From Mercurialis annua (Eukaryota > Streptophyta > Magnoliopsida > Malpighiales > Euphorbiaceae): a stretch of 64,000 nucleotides of DNA. Position numbers and translations under genes: made by a program. Positions 24,014 to 36,015 of the stretch are shown in pieces. The number at the start of each line of letters is the position of its first letter. Position 1 is the stretch's first letter. Where the stretch lies: assembly GCF_937616625.2 (NCBI RefSeq), contig NC_065570.1, forward strand, positions 51,513,665 through 51,577,664, written 5' to 3'. Under the pieces are notes generated by a model. It ran no database searches. It had not been told where the DNA came from and was given only the letters and a program-made list of their open reading frames with translations.

Positions 24014-27000
24014 ATGATTGATCCACCTTCTCGTCACCGTAAAAAACCAATCGCCGCCACAAACGCCGCCTCAACGTCGAGAAACCTGAAACTAATTTGC
24101 AGGTTCAATGGCTCATTCCAAATCATCGAGTCACAGCAATCATTTAAAAATGTTAGATACATTGGTGGCGAGACGCGCATTATATCAGTGGACAGAAGAA
24201 GCATTAATTTCTCCAAGCTCTGTTTCAGGATATCCCAAATGTGCCCTAATGTACGCTCTTTCTCGCTGAAATACCACCTTCCTTCTATTTCCAGGTCAGG
24301 ATTAGGGTCTGAATGTGTTATTAATGGAAATAGTAAAGGTAAAGATTTGTCTCCTTTAGTTTCTATTTCATCAGACGACGACGTTTTTTGTATGATTACA
24401 GAGTATGATAAATTGGAGCTCTACGGTAAGCAAAATGTTAGGCTTTGGATTTACGTGTTAAGCAGTAGTAGTGATAGTATTAGTGGTAATCAATGTGATT
24501 ATATGAGGCACAAGCTATTTTTAGCGAAACAATGTCCTTTGGGTCCAAGAAATGGAAATTCGTATACTAACTGTGTCGGGAATGTGGATGATTTGAGGGT
24601 GAATTTGATGTGTGATCGCGTTGATTATGGTAATGAGAATATGAATAGCAGAGAGGATTGTTTGGCATGGAGTATGGGCTGTTATCGTAATGGAATTCGG
24701 AACCAACGGGTTTATTCCTATAGGAATTCCAATCACCATTATTATAATCATCATCAAAGTGGTAGACTGGATGGAAGGGTTGTTTCAGCTGGGAAATGTC
24801 ATCATGGGCTTAAGCCAAAACCTAACATTTCAAAGCAGGGACAGTCTTTGAGATCATATTTTTGCTCAAACTCGAAGAGATCATTGGGGAATTCGAGAGA
24901 GAAGAGTGGTTCTGATGTTTCATTGTTTGAAAATTTGGCTTATTTTAGTGCTAGCTGTGGTGCTGATGCGGGCAATCAACATCTCTTGTCTTGTAATTCT
25001 GTTGAGGGTCCATCTTCAGTTGTGGAAAACATGGAGTGCCAACAAGATCTCTTGACTGGTTCCCCTTATAAGCCGCATGAAGTCTCTCTTCACAGTGATT
25101 CTGAGAATAACTATGCTGCATCTGTTAGTGATAAGCTCACATTTGGGCATCAGAATGTTGTGAGCAACTCTAGCAATGGCCCATCAGTTGAGTGCAACAA
25201 AGAGTTGATTGATAATGGTGAAGGGACTAACTTATTGAGCCATTTAAAGAATGACACTCATAACCTGAAAATAGGAGTTGCATCTTCATTGGAGCTTTTG
25301 GATAACTTGTCATTATCATCAAAAGAAGTCAAACCTTCTGCACCTACAGTTGTCATTGGTGATGTTCTTTCTTCCTTGCTGAAGCCTAAGTCAGAGCATT
25401 TAGATATCCTGGATGGAAATATTAGTGCAGGCTACAAAGCTGGCAAATTGGGTGTAGTTAAATCTAATCCTTACGCTCTTCATGCAACTGAAGTGGAAAA
25501 GGTACCACCTAAAGATAGTACATTTTTACTCATGTTAATCGTGTTTCTATCGAATTATGACAAAAGAAGAGAGATGCTCTAATTTTGTCACCTTCTAATT
25601 TCTACAGGCCGAAACAAAAGAAGAAATAAAACGCCCCAGCGTGATGGATGTAATCTCTGATGATTTGGCCACTGGACAGTTGCAGGTAGTTAAATTGTTA
25701 AGCATATATGATTCCCTTATCATACACATATGTTCTTTGAATGGAGCCATAAGACAAAATCTAAACTATCTTTTTCTGTAGGCTATCAGAAATTCAGACC
25801 TGGAGCACATAAAAGAACTTGGTTCAGGCACATATGGAACTGTATATCATGGGAAATGGAAAGGTTCTGATGTCGCCATCAAGAGGATAAAACCAAGCTG
25901 CTTCATTGAAGACTCATCCGCGAAGGATCGATTGGTAGTTATTTACTCAATTCTTTTCTCAAGTTCTGAATTATTATTTTTTCTAGTATTTTTTCACTTG
26001 GTAAATTAATGTAGATTTGTTGGGTTTTCACAAAGTACAACCAAGAATCACATGTCACTTGAGTAAATTAATTACTCATGCAATCAAATCAACAAGCTAT
26101 TTAGACTGATTGTCATCATTCTCCTTGCTCGTTAGTCAGTAAACATAGTACTTACTCTCTCGAATATCGTTGAAAACTGAAAAGCTCTGAATACGAGAGT
26201 CACATAAGTGTTATGATCAACCATATTTGAACTAATCTCCATACAATTACATGCAGGTTATAGACTTTTGGAAGGAAGCTCACATACTTGCTCAACTTCA
26301 CCATCCAAACATTGTGGCATTTTATGGTGTTGTAACAGATGGACCTGCAAAATCTTTGGGAACAGTAACAGAGTATATGGTGAATGGATCTCTGAAACAA
26401 GTTCTGCGGAGAAAGGATAGGTACTGTAGTTCTGTATATTATTTTCTAGGAAACTTTTAACAATTGAAAAGCAAATACCTTTTTTTTGTTCTTTTGTGCT
26501 CAAGTTGACACTAATGTTGCATAGATCGTGAACAATCTCTTTTCCTGCTTCTGAATTAAGCTTTTGGATTTGGAATCTAATTAGACAGCCATCATTTTTT
26601 GGTGTTTGGAGGAGTTATCGAGTCCTTCAATTGGTTCTCATATAGTTTCTGCATTATTTTCTTGATAGTCGATTTTGCAAAACACCATCTGCTTGAAATA
26701 GGGATAACTAATAGCTATTTCCTCAATGGCTCTCCACTAGTCTACGCAGCACATCATTTAATGAACATGATCATCCTCTGTTTTATAAAATCATGTTTTC
26801 ACGAGTATGTAATAATTCAGTATTTTCCACTGGTAGTGTTTTTCATAATTATTTATAATCATTGCAAATTGCTCAAAAAGTGATAGTTGTTGCTGTGATG
26901 TGTGGGAGACTCATTTTTTTGTTTTAGTTGTGCAACTGAATGCTGGACGTCACTGTTAAAGTGGATCTAGTTCTCTGCTCATATCTTAAATTGGCCAGAT

Positions 27001-28093
27001 CATCTTTCTCTTTCTAACAACAGTAGTAAAAGTCTAGCTGTTCTTTTTATTAGTCCATCTAAATTGTATCACATCTCTTGAAAATTAGTTCACTAGTTTA
27101 CATGTAGACCCTATATCTAGATTACACCTCATTTTACTTTCTTTCTCTTCCCTAAAATTGCTCTTTCCAACTTACAGAACAATCGATCGTCGGAAGAGGA
27201 TAATATTAGCAATGGACGCTGCCTTTGGAATGGAATATCTTCATGAGAAGAACATTGTCCACTTTGACCTTAAATCTCCTAATTTGCTTGTGAATATGAG
27301 GGATCCACAGAAACCAGTATGCAAGGTAAAACATCTATAGAGAAACACCTTTTTTGTCTCGGTTAAATTTCCATTCTTTTCTTTTATATAATTATCACGT
27401 GTAACAACATTAACTTTGGTTTATTTGTTCTGCATTTCATCGACTTAGTTGAACACGTTTAATTTGTAGCCTTTTCTTTTTCAGATTGGTGATTTAGGCT
27501 TGTCAAAAATAAAAAAGCGGACACTTGTTTCTGGTGGAGTACGAGGAACCATACCATGGATGGCTCCAGAACTTTTGAACAGCAAAAATAAACTGGTGAC
27601 AGAGAAGGTACGATGGTGACTTTTGTGTGAGTGAAGATAAGCACTTTCTTCTGTGGTGTTTTGCCTAGCTTATTGTTCACTGGCTGAATAGTTAGGCAAC
27701 TCTATGCAGGTTGATGTGTATTCATTCGGAATTATTATGTGGGAGCTCTTGACTGGGGAGGAACCTTACGCACAGCTGCGTTCAGAAGAAATAATAGGTA
27801 TATGCTTGAATTGGAGAACAGTAGTAGTAATTCAATGTGATCCTAGCTTTTTGAATAATCTGCTTTCTTGAAATTTGGTGATGAACTGTTAAATCTATAA
27901 AAAATATTGGTGTATTATATTTTCAGCTGGTATAATCAAGGGCTCATTACGGCCTGAAATTCCAAGCTGGTGTGAGCCCGCTTGGAGATCACTGATGGAG
28001 AGATGCTGGTCATCTGATCCCGGATGTAGGCCAGCCTTTTTGGAGATTGCTAAGGAGCTGCGAGGAATGTCAGCAGCCATGAACATCAAATGA
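24014..28093 (+). CDS. PB1-domain Raf-like MAPKKK (probable B4 group)
   Basis: Eight exons join in frame: 24014-25501, 25608-25685, 25782-25934, 26257-26420, 27178-27325, 27485-27607, 27710-27797 and 27927-28093, giving 802 codons and TGA. Residues about 24-140 form a PB1 domain ([12 protein letters not shown] ... [13 protein letters not shown] ... [18 protein letters not shown]). A long Ser/Asn-rich linker follows. The kinase has GSGTYG at 536-541, Lys556 (VAIK), HFDLKS at 656-661 in place of HRD, and DLG at 680-682 in place of DFG. These are normal variants in PB1-Raf kinases, as is [15 protein letters not shown]. Arabidopsis B4 Rafs act upstream of SnRK2 in osmotic stress and are usually above 1000 residues, so this linker is short. 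The start is the first ATG; the frame is open a little further upstream but only from a TTG. Confidence 0.93.
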
Positions 28094-28780
28094 CTTCCAT
28101 GAGTCAACCTTTGCTTTGCATTTTGTGTAAATACTTGACAATTATCAAGAACAGGGTACTGCAAATTAGTTCTTGCTGCCTGTATATGAAGGGTTTGCCA
28201 TGCCGGGTGGTGATTGTTTTTGTTGTCACCTGCATGCTCTAGGAAAATGTAGATACGCGTAGTAGAATAATAGGTGTACCAGCAGCGTACGCTTATCCAG
28301 TTTTGCTTTGTAAAAACTGTTAATGTAAATATTTGTTTGAGCAAGGCTCCAATAAGATGGTTTGTTGTATAGAAAATGTGATATCTCCATCCTGCCTATT
28401 AGCAACCCTTTGCACTTGAGCTGATTATTGTACTAACTTTAATTTACAGTGAATGCTTAGAGTAATTTATATATTAACCAATCCTGATCTTCTCCTTTTC
28501 GATTTATTTTGGAACTGTGAACCACTTTTGAAGTGAAACCGAGAATTCATGAATTGTGGTCAGGTCTACTGCCATATATTTATGATGAATTGGTAAATTA
28601 TTGGCGAAGTAGGGATGAGTATTTCCTTTTGTTTTTTTGCTTTTGCACATATAATTTCGTTATGTTTCAGTCCCTCAGTAATTTACCACTCTTTTAGGTT
28701 TGAATGGCGGTCAATTGCCTTTTTAACGCAGACCCTTTCCTTTTAGTGTAAACAAAACGGCGCCGACTTAAGCATCCTCC
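28094..28780. other. Raf-like gene 3' region and DUF1644 gene promoter
   Basis: The first 300 or so bases are the likely 3' UTR of the kinase (tgtaaatattt near 28325). From about 28690 the sequence is gene-promoter-like, with aaaacggcgccgac near 28755 shortly before the probable 5' leader of the next gene. The antisense open frame 28344-27895 overlaps the last kinase exon and is a shadow. Confidence 0.45.
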
Positions 28781-29115
28781 AATTGAAAAGCCATTCATAC
28801 GAAAATTGTTACCTGGAATTTGAGCGAACCGATGCAATCCACGTCAGCAAAGGAAGAGAGGTGTGTTTGGATGCTTCGAATTTCATCTATATATATTCGT
28901 CTCTCACTTATTTTCTTCAATTCTTCTCTGTGTCATTTCTTTCTCTAAGGAGCCCTAAATTCAGCTCACCTTCTTTATCTCGCTTCCTTCACAGTAACGA
29001 TTCGCTTTTTAATTCGTATCCATGGTTTGATTCAGGGTTTCACCTTAAGGATCTTCACCGATTCAAAAACGAATTGAAGGGCAAGAGAGAGATTCGGTTG
29101 ATATTGATTATCAAG

Positions 29116-29711
29116 GTAAAATCTTTTAAGAACCTAAAAGTAATTGCACTTGGATCTGATTCTATCTCTCTTTCGATCGGATTATTCCATCTGTTTTTGT
29201 TTTGGCTTCAATTTGTAAATTTTATTACTGAGTTGAATTGAGTTTGGGACTTTATTTAATTGACTCCGGCCCGGTTATGTTTTAATGTGTGAGTTTGAAG
29301 TCTGTCTATATGTAAGCTAGAAAGTTTAGTTTTTTTGTGTGTGTGGGTCTAATTAAATCATATTTGTTTGGTCGTTTGGGTTAATCAGCTGTTTCTTTGA
29401 GCTTAATCCATTTTTTTCTATAGGGGAAAGGTTAGGGTTTGCTAATTTTTGGCAATAGGATGTACAAATTTTAGTTGTACAGTTTACTTACAATTATCTC
29501 CGAAATTCGTGTATATCTTGTAGATATCTTTGTTTAGAGACTTCCAACCATGATTATTTTGTTTAGCTTTACTGCTTCTTTATGCTAATTGCTCAATCAT
29601 CCCTATATAAATGTGCCGTTTGGTGTCCTCAGGTATTGTTGTATTAATTTAGAATTACAGTTACTTAATTTGTCGCAATTGTCTTATGAATCATCTCTAT
29701 TTGGTTGTTAG
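29116..29711 (+). other. Intron in the 5' leader of the DUF1644 gene
   Basis: A GT donor (atcaag/gtaaaatc at 29115/29116) and an AG acceptor (ttgttag/agccc at 29711/29712) bracket T-rich DNA lying 47 bases before the ATG. The preceding C/T-rich sequence (about 28850-29115) would be the leader exon. This is inferred from splice-like sites only. Confidence 0.5.
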
Positions 29712-29758
29712 AGCCCAAGTCTTGTGTTGCTGTACCAATATTTGTGGTAGTCTCAAAA

Positions 29759-30790
29759 ATGCCAAAGGATAGAAGAGATCGTTCTGTGTCTTCTGATAGA
29801 TGCAAGGCATCTCCTTACCCATGCGGCTCCAGTCACAGCAAGCGATCTTCACCTAAAACTCCGGCAGAAATTGAGGATGACTTAAAGGAATGGGAAGATG
29901 CCAGATGCCCTGTGTGCATGGAACATCCTCATAATGCTGTTCTCCTTATATGTACATCCCACGGGAAAGGCTGCCGTCCTTACATGTGTGATACGAGCTA
30001 TCGGCACTCTAATTGTCTGGACCAGTTTCGCAAGTCATCTGCCGACTCCCCGACAAGGACTTTGCTATCTGAAGAAACCAGTATTGCAACCAGTGATTCA
30101 CCTGCTGTTGTAAGCTCTGAGTTCATTGTCGCTGGAGAACAAAGTTTGGAGGGGCTGTCGTCTACTGCAACCATTTCTTGTGAGAAAAATCCACAACCTA
30201 TACTTTTATGCCCGCTCTGCCGTGGACATGTAAAAGACTGGATTGTAATGGATCCTGCTCGCCGATTTATGAACGCAAAATCAAGAAGCTGTGCTTGTGA
30301 AACTTGTGAATTCAGCGGCACCTATTCCGATCTCAGGAAACATGCGAGGCTTGAACATCCTCTTGTTCGACCTACACAGACTGACCCAGAGAGGCAATGT
30401 AATTGGAGAACGTTAGAGCGGGAAAGGGACATTGGAGACTTGATCAGCACACTTAATTCTTCATTTGGGGAAGACAGGGGAGATGACACCATTTTACCAA
30501 TTGATGATGGTGGTTGGCTTACTGTGTTTTTTCTTATAAGGGTGTTTCGACCCGGGTCCAGTCCAAGGAGTAATAGCTGGTCTGGTGTCTCAAGAACCAG
30601 AGGCCAGCTGACTTTTAGGAGGAGAGCTACCAGGCTCTGGGGTGAGACACACGACGGAGAAGCTGGGTCTTCTACCAGAGACGAGGAAAATGATTCTTCT
30701 GACGGGGGATCAGGTGGCCCGTGGAGACGAAGTGAGCGTATTCGTAATCGGAATCGGAATCGGAATCAAACAACACCAGACCAGTTGTGA
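29759..30790 (+). CDS. DUF1644 family zinc-binding protein
   Basis: A single exon of 344 codons starts MPKDRRDRSVSSDRCK. The N-terminal block WEDARCPVCMEHPHNAVLLI, with GCRPYMCDTSYRHSNCLDQF, and the second block LCPLCRGHVKDWIVMDPARR, with CACETCEFSGTYSDLRKHAR, are the hallmark Cys/His patterns of the plant DUF1644 family (At1g15430, At1g68140, At3g25910). That family is RING/C2H2-like and has no settled biochemical role. The C terminus is Arg-, Ser- and Gly-rich and ends in an RNRNRNRN repeat, which suggests nucleic-acid contact or a flexible tail. The frame is open 54 bases upstream but only from a TTG; the ATG at 29759 is preferred and follows a leader intron. Confidence 0.92.
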   Translation: MPKDRRDRSVSSDRCKASPYPCGSSHSKRSSPKTPAEIEDDLKEWEDARCPVCMEHPHNAVLLICTSHGKGCRPYMCDTSYRHSNCLDQFRKSSADSPTRTLLSEETSIATSDSPAVVSSEFIVAGEQSLEGLSSTATISCEKNPQPILLCPLCRGHVKDWIVMDPARRFMNAKSRSCACETCEFSGTYSDLRKHARLEHPLVRPTQTDPERQCNWRTLERERDIGDLISTLNSSFGEDRGDDTILPIDDGGWLTVFFLIRVFRPGSSPRSNSWSGVSRTRGQLTFRRRATRLWGETHDGEAGSSTRDEENDSSDGGSGGPWRRSERIRNRNRNRNQTTPDQL

Positions 30791-33008
30791 GTGGTGAACT
30801 CCAGAGGGCAAGGTTGAATAGTTTCTTGTTAAGATGCTCCAACTGTAAGTGTTGCTTCAGAATTGCTCTTTGTTGCTTGATTGGTATCTTCATGGAAGGA
30901 CTTTTATTGGACCTGATTTTTCCCTTCTTTTTTTGTTTCAGGTGGAAGAAGGAAGTTCAGTTGAGCAATGGAGTCTGTTCCACCGCCTGTGGAACGAATT
31001 TTCTTTTTAGTTGCTTGGAAGATTGTCTCAAGAATGAGCAAATTGTAATGTGGAAAAAGAAAAAATTAATCAAGTTATTTAATTGACCAGTTTGCTTGCT
31101 GTTTTTATTTATGTCGCAATTTCTTGCTGCAATTATGTCAAATATGTTCTATTTGATCCAGTAAAAAATGTTGAAATAAAAAATATTAATACATAGACTG
31201 TAGCCTCCTGTCAATTTCCGGCGACGTCTGGCTGTTGTATTCCCTCTATTTTTTCATATTGAGTTGCCAATGGCTCGGCCAATTTTTTCCGCCATCTTCC
31301 TCTGATTGGTGCTGAAATAATAGAACCTTGCCCTATATAGTTTAAAAAAGAGAGTTTATGAATGGTTATTAATATTTTATTATTAAAGTAAAATTATACT
31401 TTAAGAAAGAAGTTGAAAAAAATATGAATAGTTATTTTCATAAGATAATATTAGAAAAAGAGTTTATAGATACTTATTCATATTTTGTTCTTGAATTAAA
31501 ATTATACTTTAGTAAAAGAAATTAAAATATAATTTAATATTTTAAGTCGATATTTTAAGTCGGTATTTTAAGTCGGTAATTGTGAGTTAATATTCTAAGT
31601 GATTTTTTTTACTTAATTGAAAAAATAAAATTGAATTTAAAATGTGTTGTCAACTATAAATAAAATTTAACTTTGTTGATTTTATTTCGCATATGTATGT
31701 CTATAATTTATACATATTTTTTATATTATAATAAATTTTAAATAAATATAAAATCTATTTTTTATTTTTTGGCGCATTGTAATGGAAATTAATTAAGGAT
31801 ATTTAATTGATTTTTTTATAAAATAAATTATAACTTTAAAAAAATTAAAAAATTAAAAAAAAAAGTTTATAAACATTTACAAGGATAATGAAGGGAAAAG
31901 ATGAAACCAATAGTCCATTTATTTTTGTTGTTTCAGTGGTTGATATTTGAAATTTTTCGAAACTATCAAAAATAAATTATTTATAGAAATACACTGAAAA
32001 GAAAATGTTGATGTTTCAAGGCACTAAAAAAATATTTACAAAAATATTGGATTAAATAACACAAAATATAAACTAAAAATAAAGAAAAATTAAATTGACA
32101 TATTAATGGTTTATTTTTTATGTTAATATGTCAAAAAATACCAAAAAACAATGAAAACATACCAAAAAAACCACTAAAGATACACCTAATAAACATTTAA
32201 AACACATTCATATATAACAGTCAACAAAAATAAAATATACACCGAATGAACATTGAAAAACATACCCAAAAAAACATCTAAACTACATCTAAAAATACTT
32301 ATAAAACACTTGTACAATATAATCAATTGTTTACTAGTGAACAGTGAGCATACCACGTGTCGACCGCATGTTGATTGCTTGTTAATTAACTGCATCGTTG
32401 TTGAATGTAAATTTTTCCAGCTAAATTCCGGTTACCCGTCATCAGAATCTGGCTATATATTTGTGGTTTTGTTTTTTTTAGTGCATTATTTTTATAAATA
32501 AAAATAAATAAAATAAAAATAACTTAACTAGTCAATTAATGTTTCAAAAATGATGAAGAATATACTTTCCTATAGACTTTTATTTTAAATATTTTAAATT
32601 ATATGATAATTTTTATTTATAATAATTAAATAAAATTTTAATTTTTAAATAAAATTGAAGATACTCAATAATTTAAAAAAATATATAAGAATATTGATTA
32701 ATATTATAAATAATCATATAGTTTTAATTAAAAATTAGAAGAAAAAAACAAAGAGCGTTAGTAATGGCAAAAGCAGTTTAAAATACGAATGTTTATCCCA
32801 TACAACCGTTGTGGCACGTCATTTTTATAACAAATCAATAAATATTTGTAATAAAGAATTTTTTAACTTTTTTTTATTATTTAATTTTATACATGGATAA
32901 CGCACTATTGATTTATCGTACGAATAATATGGCTTGTATTATGGGTGTGGGAGAGGGGACGGGAGAGAGAGTATAGAGAAAATAGTAGTAAAAAAATACC
33001 ATTAGATG
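30791..33008. other. Gene 3' flank and AT-rich intergenic DNA
   Basis: The first 300 bases are probable 3' UTR, possibly spliced (a cag acceptor-like site near 30941). A 13-bp unit atattttaagtcg is repeated three times at 31537-31575. The rest has no coding signal. Confidence 0.45.
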
Positions 33009-33017
33009 TAAATAAAA

Positions 33018-33375
33018 GGCCAAATGTTGTAAAAAGGCCAAACCTTTCACAAAAGTTTCACAAAAGTCCTGACCTTTCAATTTTGTCGATTTTGGCCAAA
33101 AATTAATTATTTGGTTTCACAAAAGTCCTGACCTTTCAATTTTGTCGATCTTGGCCAAAAATGGATTATTTGGTTTCACAAAAGTCCTGACCTTTCAATA
33201 TTTGGCATGCCATATAGGCGTCACATAGACTCCACATAGGCAAATTGAAATCAAATTGAGAGTTGGCTACAATTGAAACCAAATAATTTATTTTTGGCCA
33301 AAATCGACAAAATTAAAAGTTCAGGACTTTTGTGAAACTTGTATGAAAGGTTTGGCCTTTTTAAGACATTTGACC
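33018..33375. mobile_element. Mutator-type MITE with an internal 59-bp tandem repeat
   Basis: It begins ggccaaatgttgtaaaaagg and ends ctttttaagacatttgacc. The 9-bp sequence taaataaaa flanks it on both sides (33009-33017 and 33376-33384). Inside, a 59-bp unit starting tttcacaaaagtcctgacct is repeated: 33056-33114, 33115-33173, and a partial third copy from 33174. The right half carries one inverted copy of the same segment (gttcaggacttttgtgaaa), so the tandem expansion occurred in one arm only. Confidence 0.9.
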
Positions 33376-33705
33376 TAAATAAAATAAAATTAAGAGGGAC
33401 ATAATTGAGTAACATGATGTCTGGTCTGGACGCCACTAAAAATAATGTGTTGAGGAATTATGAGGTTTGATTATATAAATATTAAGAATCTTAAATATAT
33501 TTGTTTCATTATTTCTTTAAAACAAAAAAAATCTTACAAAAGCCCAAAAAGAAGATCTAATCACCCAATCCCTTTTCTTCACTTCTGTTTCATTGGAATG
33601 GATCTTTGATGAATACAGATTCTTTGTCCAATGGAGTCTTTTTTAAGATAGTTTCTTTTGCTTTTTCTATTTAAAGATAGTTCCCTTTTGGTTATTGGTG
33701 GATTA

Positions 33706-36015
33706 ATGGGGGCGGATATTATCTCAGATTCAAGCTCACAAATTGAGAATGTAAATAATAACATAGAAACCCAGGTTAATTTAAATGTTTATGATCTCAC
33801 CCCTGTCAATAATTACACCTATTGGTTCGGTTTTGGAATTTTCCATTCTGGCATTGAAGGTTTGTTTTTCCTTTTTCTTACTTTATCTTGATATGGGTTT
33901 TTTTTGTTATCATTTTGTGTGATTAAAAGATGCAATCTTTTTTAAAAATTTAGCTTTTAGATTCTAGTTTTGAAGTATGGTCATAATCTATTTTACTGCT
34001 TTGTAACTGTGCTCTGCTTTGTGCTAAAACAAAAGTTTGTGCTCTAAGCTTTGAGGCATTTATTTCTATTTACAATGTCATAGTTTTTTCATGTCATTTG
34101 CCTGTAATTGGTTTGGGCTTGAAGAAGAGAACCGGTTGTAGATTGTTTGATTGATTGTTGTATTAATATCTGTGCCAACTTATGTGTGATCTTCTTTTTG
34201 TATGAGCTTAACAGCTTGGTGGACCATCTTTCTTCATCATTGCTTACCATTAGGTCATTGTTGTGCCTTGTTTAGGGTCTGGAACAGGATGTAGCTGTGT
34301 CTCGCGAGCTACTCGAGATTGGTTCAAAAAAATAAATCAAATTTGATGTTAATCTAGTCAAGTTTGATTGTGAGCTACTCAAATTAATTGCCGAGTCGAG
34401 TTCAAGAATTAAGATTCTTGGCTTCAGAAGCTCGTGAACAATTGAATCGAGTCGAGTTGGATTTGATTCTTGATTATTTTACTAAATTCGAGCTCCTAAA
34501 ATACAACTCGATCGAGTTTGTTTTGAGTTTTGAATTTTAGACTTGAATCGAGTTCTAGCTTGTCAGTAGTCGACTCAGTTACACCCATAAGTCTAGACTC
34601 TAGAATGATTACGTTCCTCTCCTGATTCTTGCATATTAAATGATCTATAGTGAGCGTTCCTTCTTTGATTTGGTTACAGTCTGGTTTTGGTTATTTTATG
34701 TGAGAAAGGATGTGAGGTTCCTACTTCTAGCTATATGTCATTTTGGAAAAGTGTTTCTAAAAAGTAGCTTAATGCAAGTTGAGATAAAAGACATTATTTC
34801 TAATCTACTGATTATAACTTCTTCATGTGTACAAACAGTCCACGGTAAGGAGTACGGATATGGGGCCCATGACTTCCCGGTCAGTGGAGTTTTTGAAGTA
34901 GAGCCAAGGAACTGTCCGGGTTTTATTTATAGATGTTCCATCCCTTTGGGTCGCATAAATATGCCTGCCTATGATTTCCGGACATTTATAGAAAGTGTGG
35001 CTTCAGAGTATCATGGAGACACCTATCACCTCATATCTAAGAACTGCAACCATTTTACAGATGACATTTCAGACAGACTGGTTGGTAAGCGAATACCTGG
35101 GTGGGTAAATCGGCTTGCTCGGCTAGGTATGCAGCATTCTTTCACGAAGTTATTGCTATATATTTTTTTTATATGTAGTGTGGGAATAAGTTCCATAGAT
35201 TATAATGGGTGCAAAATTCATGTTGTCAACGAGCCAATCTTCAGCTTCACACTCACTACAGGTGCTGAGTTGCTTAGTGAGTGATCATTCGAGGTTGTTT
35301 TGCTGAAGAAATTTTCTATATAACTTCCAGTTATTTTTATTTGAACCTTGAATAATTCACAACACATTTCAAATTATGTTAGTTTCTCATTATTGCATTT
35401 GAGATCAATCAACTCCATAATATTTCATGGATAAAAATTATGTAGAATTTATCTTGCAATCATAAATGTGCAAGATCTTATTTAATGAAATTTTAAGCAT
35501 AAAATTTGAACATTAGGACTCTCGAGACTTCATTCAGATCAAACCATACTTAGATAATGGCACATGGGGATTTATTGATTCGTGTCCGGTAGATTTATCA
35601 ATTGTTGTATTGTTTTGCTCATTTGAGTTGTCATTTTGAGTGAAGCAAATTAATGGTGCTGAATTTGTTGAAACCTCAGGTGCTTTATGTAGCTGCCTGC
35701 TTCCGGAAAGCCTTCAAGTAACGACTGTTAAACAATTGCCTGAATACCACGAGTGCACTGGTACGTATCCTTCTCTTGAATGTTGTTCTTATTGTAGATG
35801 CCCATCGACATATCATAAAGCAGCTGACCTTTCCGACATGCTTGTTTTGCCCTGTTTGGTGATTATTATCTTCAGAAGAAGATGAAAGTGAATCTTTGAT
35901 AGCATCCACTCCCCGGGAATCGACAGAGATTGACGATGCAGATCAAGAGAAGCATCTGCTCTCCCCAGGTAGCGTAAGTGGGGATGTGGCGTTTATAAAA
36001 GAGGCTCAGAAGTGA
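33706..36015 (+). CDS. DeSI-type PPPDE peptidase (deSI-like desumoylating isopeptidase)
   Basis: Four exons join in frame: 33706-33859, 34839-35126, 35680-35760 and 35876-36015, giving 220 codons and TGA. The PPPDE thiol-protease fold is recognised by LNVYDLTPVNNYTYWFG, His47 in GIFHSGIE, EYGYGAHDFP, GVFEVEPRNCPGFIYR and the catalytic Cys121 in ISKNCNHFTDD. Members remove SUMO or ubiquitin from substrates; plant members are mostly uncharacterised (deSI-like At4g17486 type). The C-terminal tail is acidic (EEDESESLIAST, DDADQEKHLLSP) and lacks other domains. The first intron is about 1 kb and carries a TE-like insert. The upstream in-frame extension begins at TTG only, so ATG 33706 was chosen. 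Confidence 0.92.
34275..34595. mobile_element. TIR-like element in intron 1 of the DeSI gene
   Basis: It is rich in gagctactcgag, gagtcgagtt and ctcgatcgag motifs. The left part (aggatgtagctgtgtctcg) resembles the reverse complement of the right end (gactcagttacacccat). Such ggtgtaact...tcgagctcga elements are common in plant introns. Ends are approximate and no target duplication was found. Confidence 0.45.

Noticed and set aside
27895..28344. 149-codon minus-strand frame
   Set aside because: Antisense shadow over the last Raf-like exon and its 3' UTR.
28783..29241. 152-codon plus-strand frame before the DUF1644 gene
   Set aside because: It runs across a probable leader exon into the leader intron; the protein is low-complexity and not a known family, so it is treated as 5' leader.
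34640..34838. N-terminal part of the open frame entering DeSI exon 2
   Set aside because: It lies in intron 1: the proper exon begins after the AG at 34838, where the frame matches exon 1 and gives the continuous PPPDE domain.
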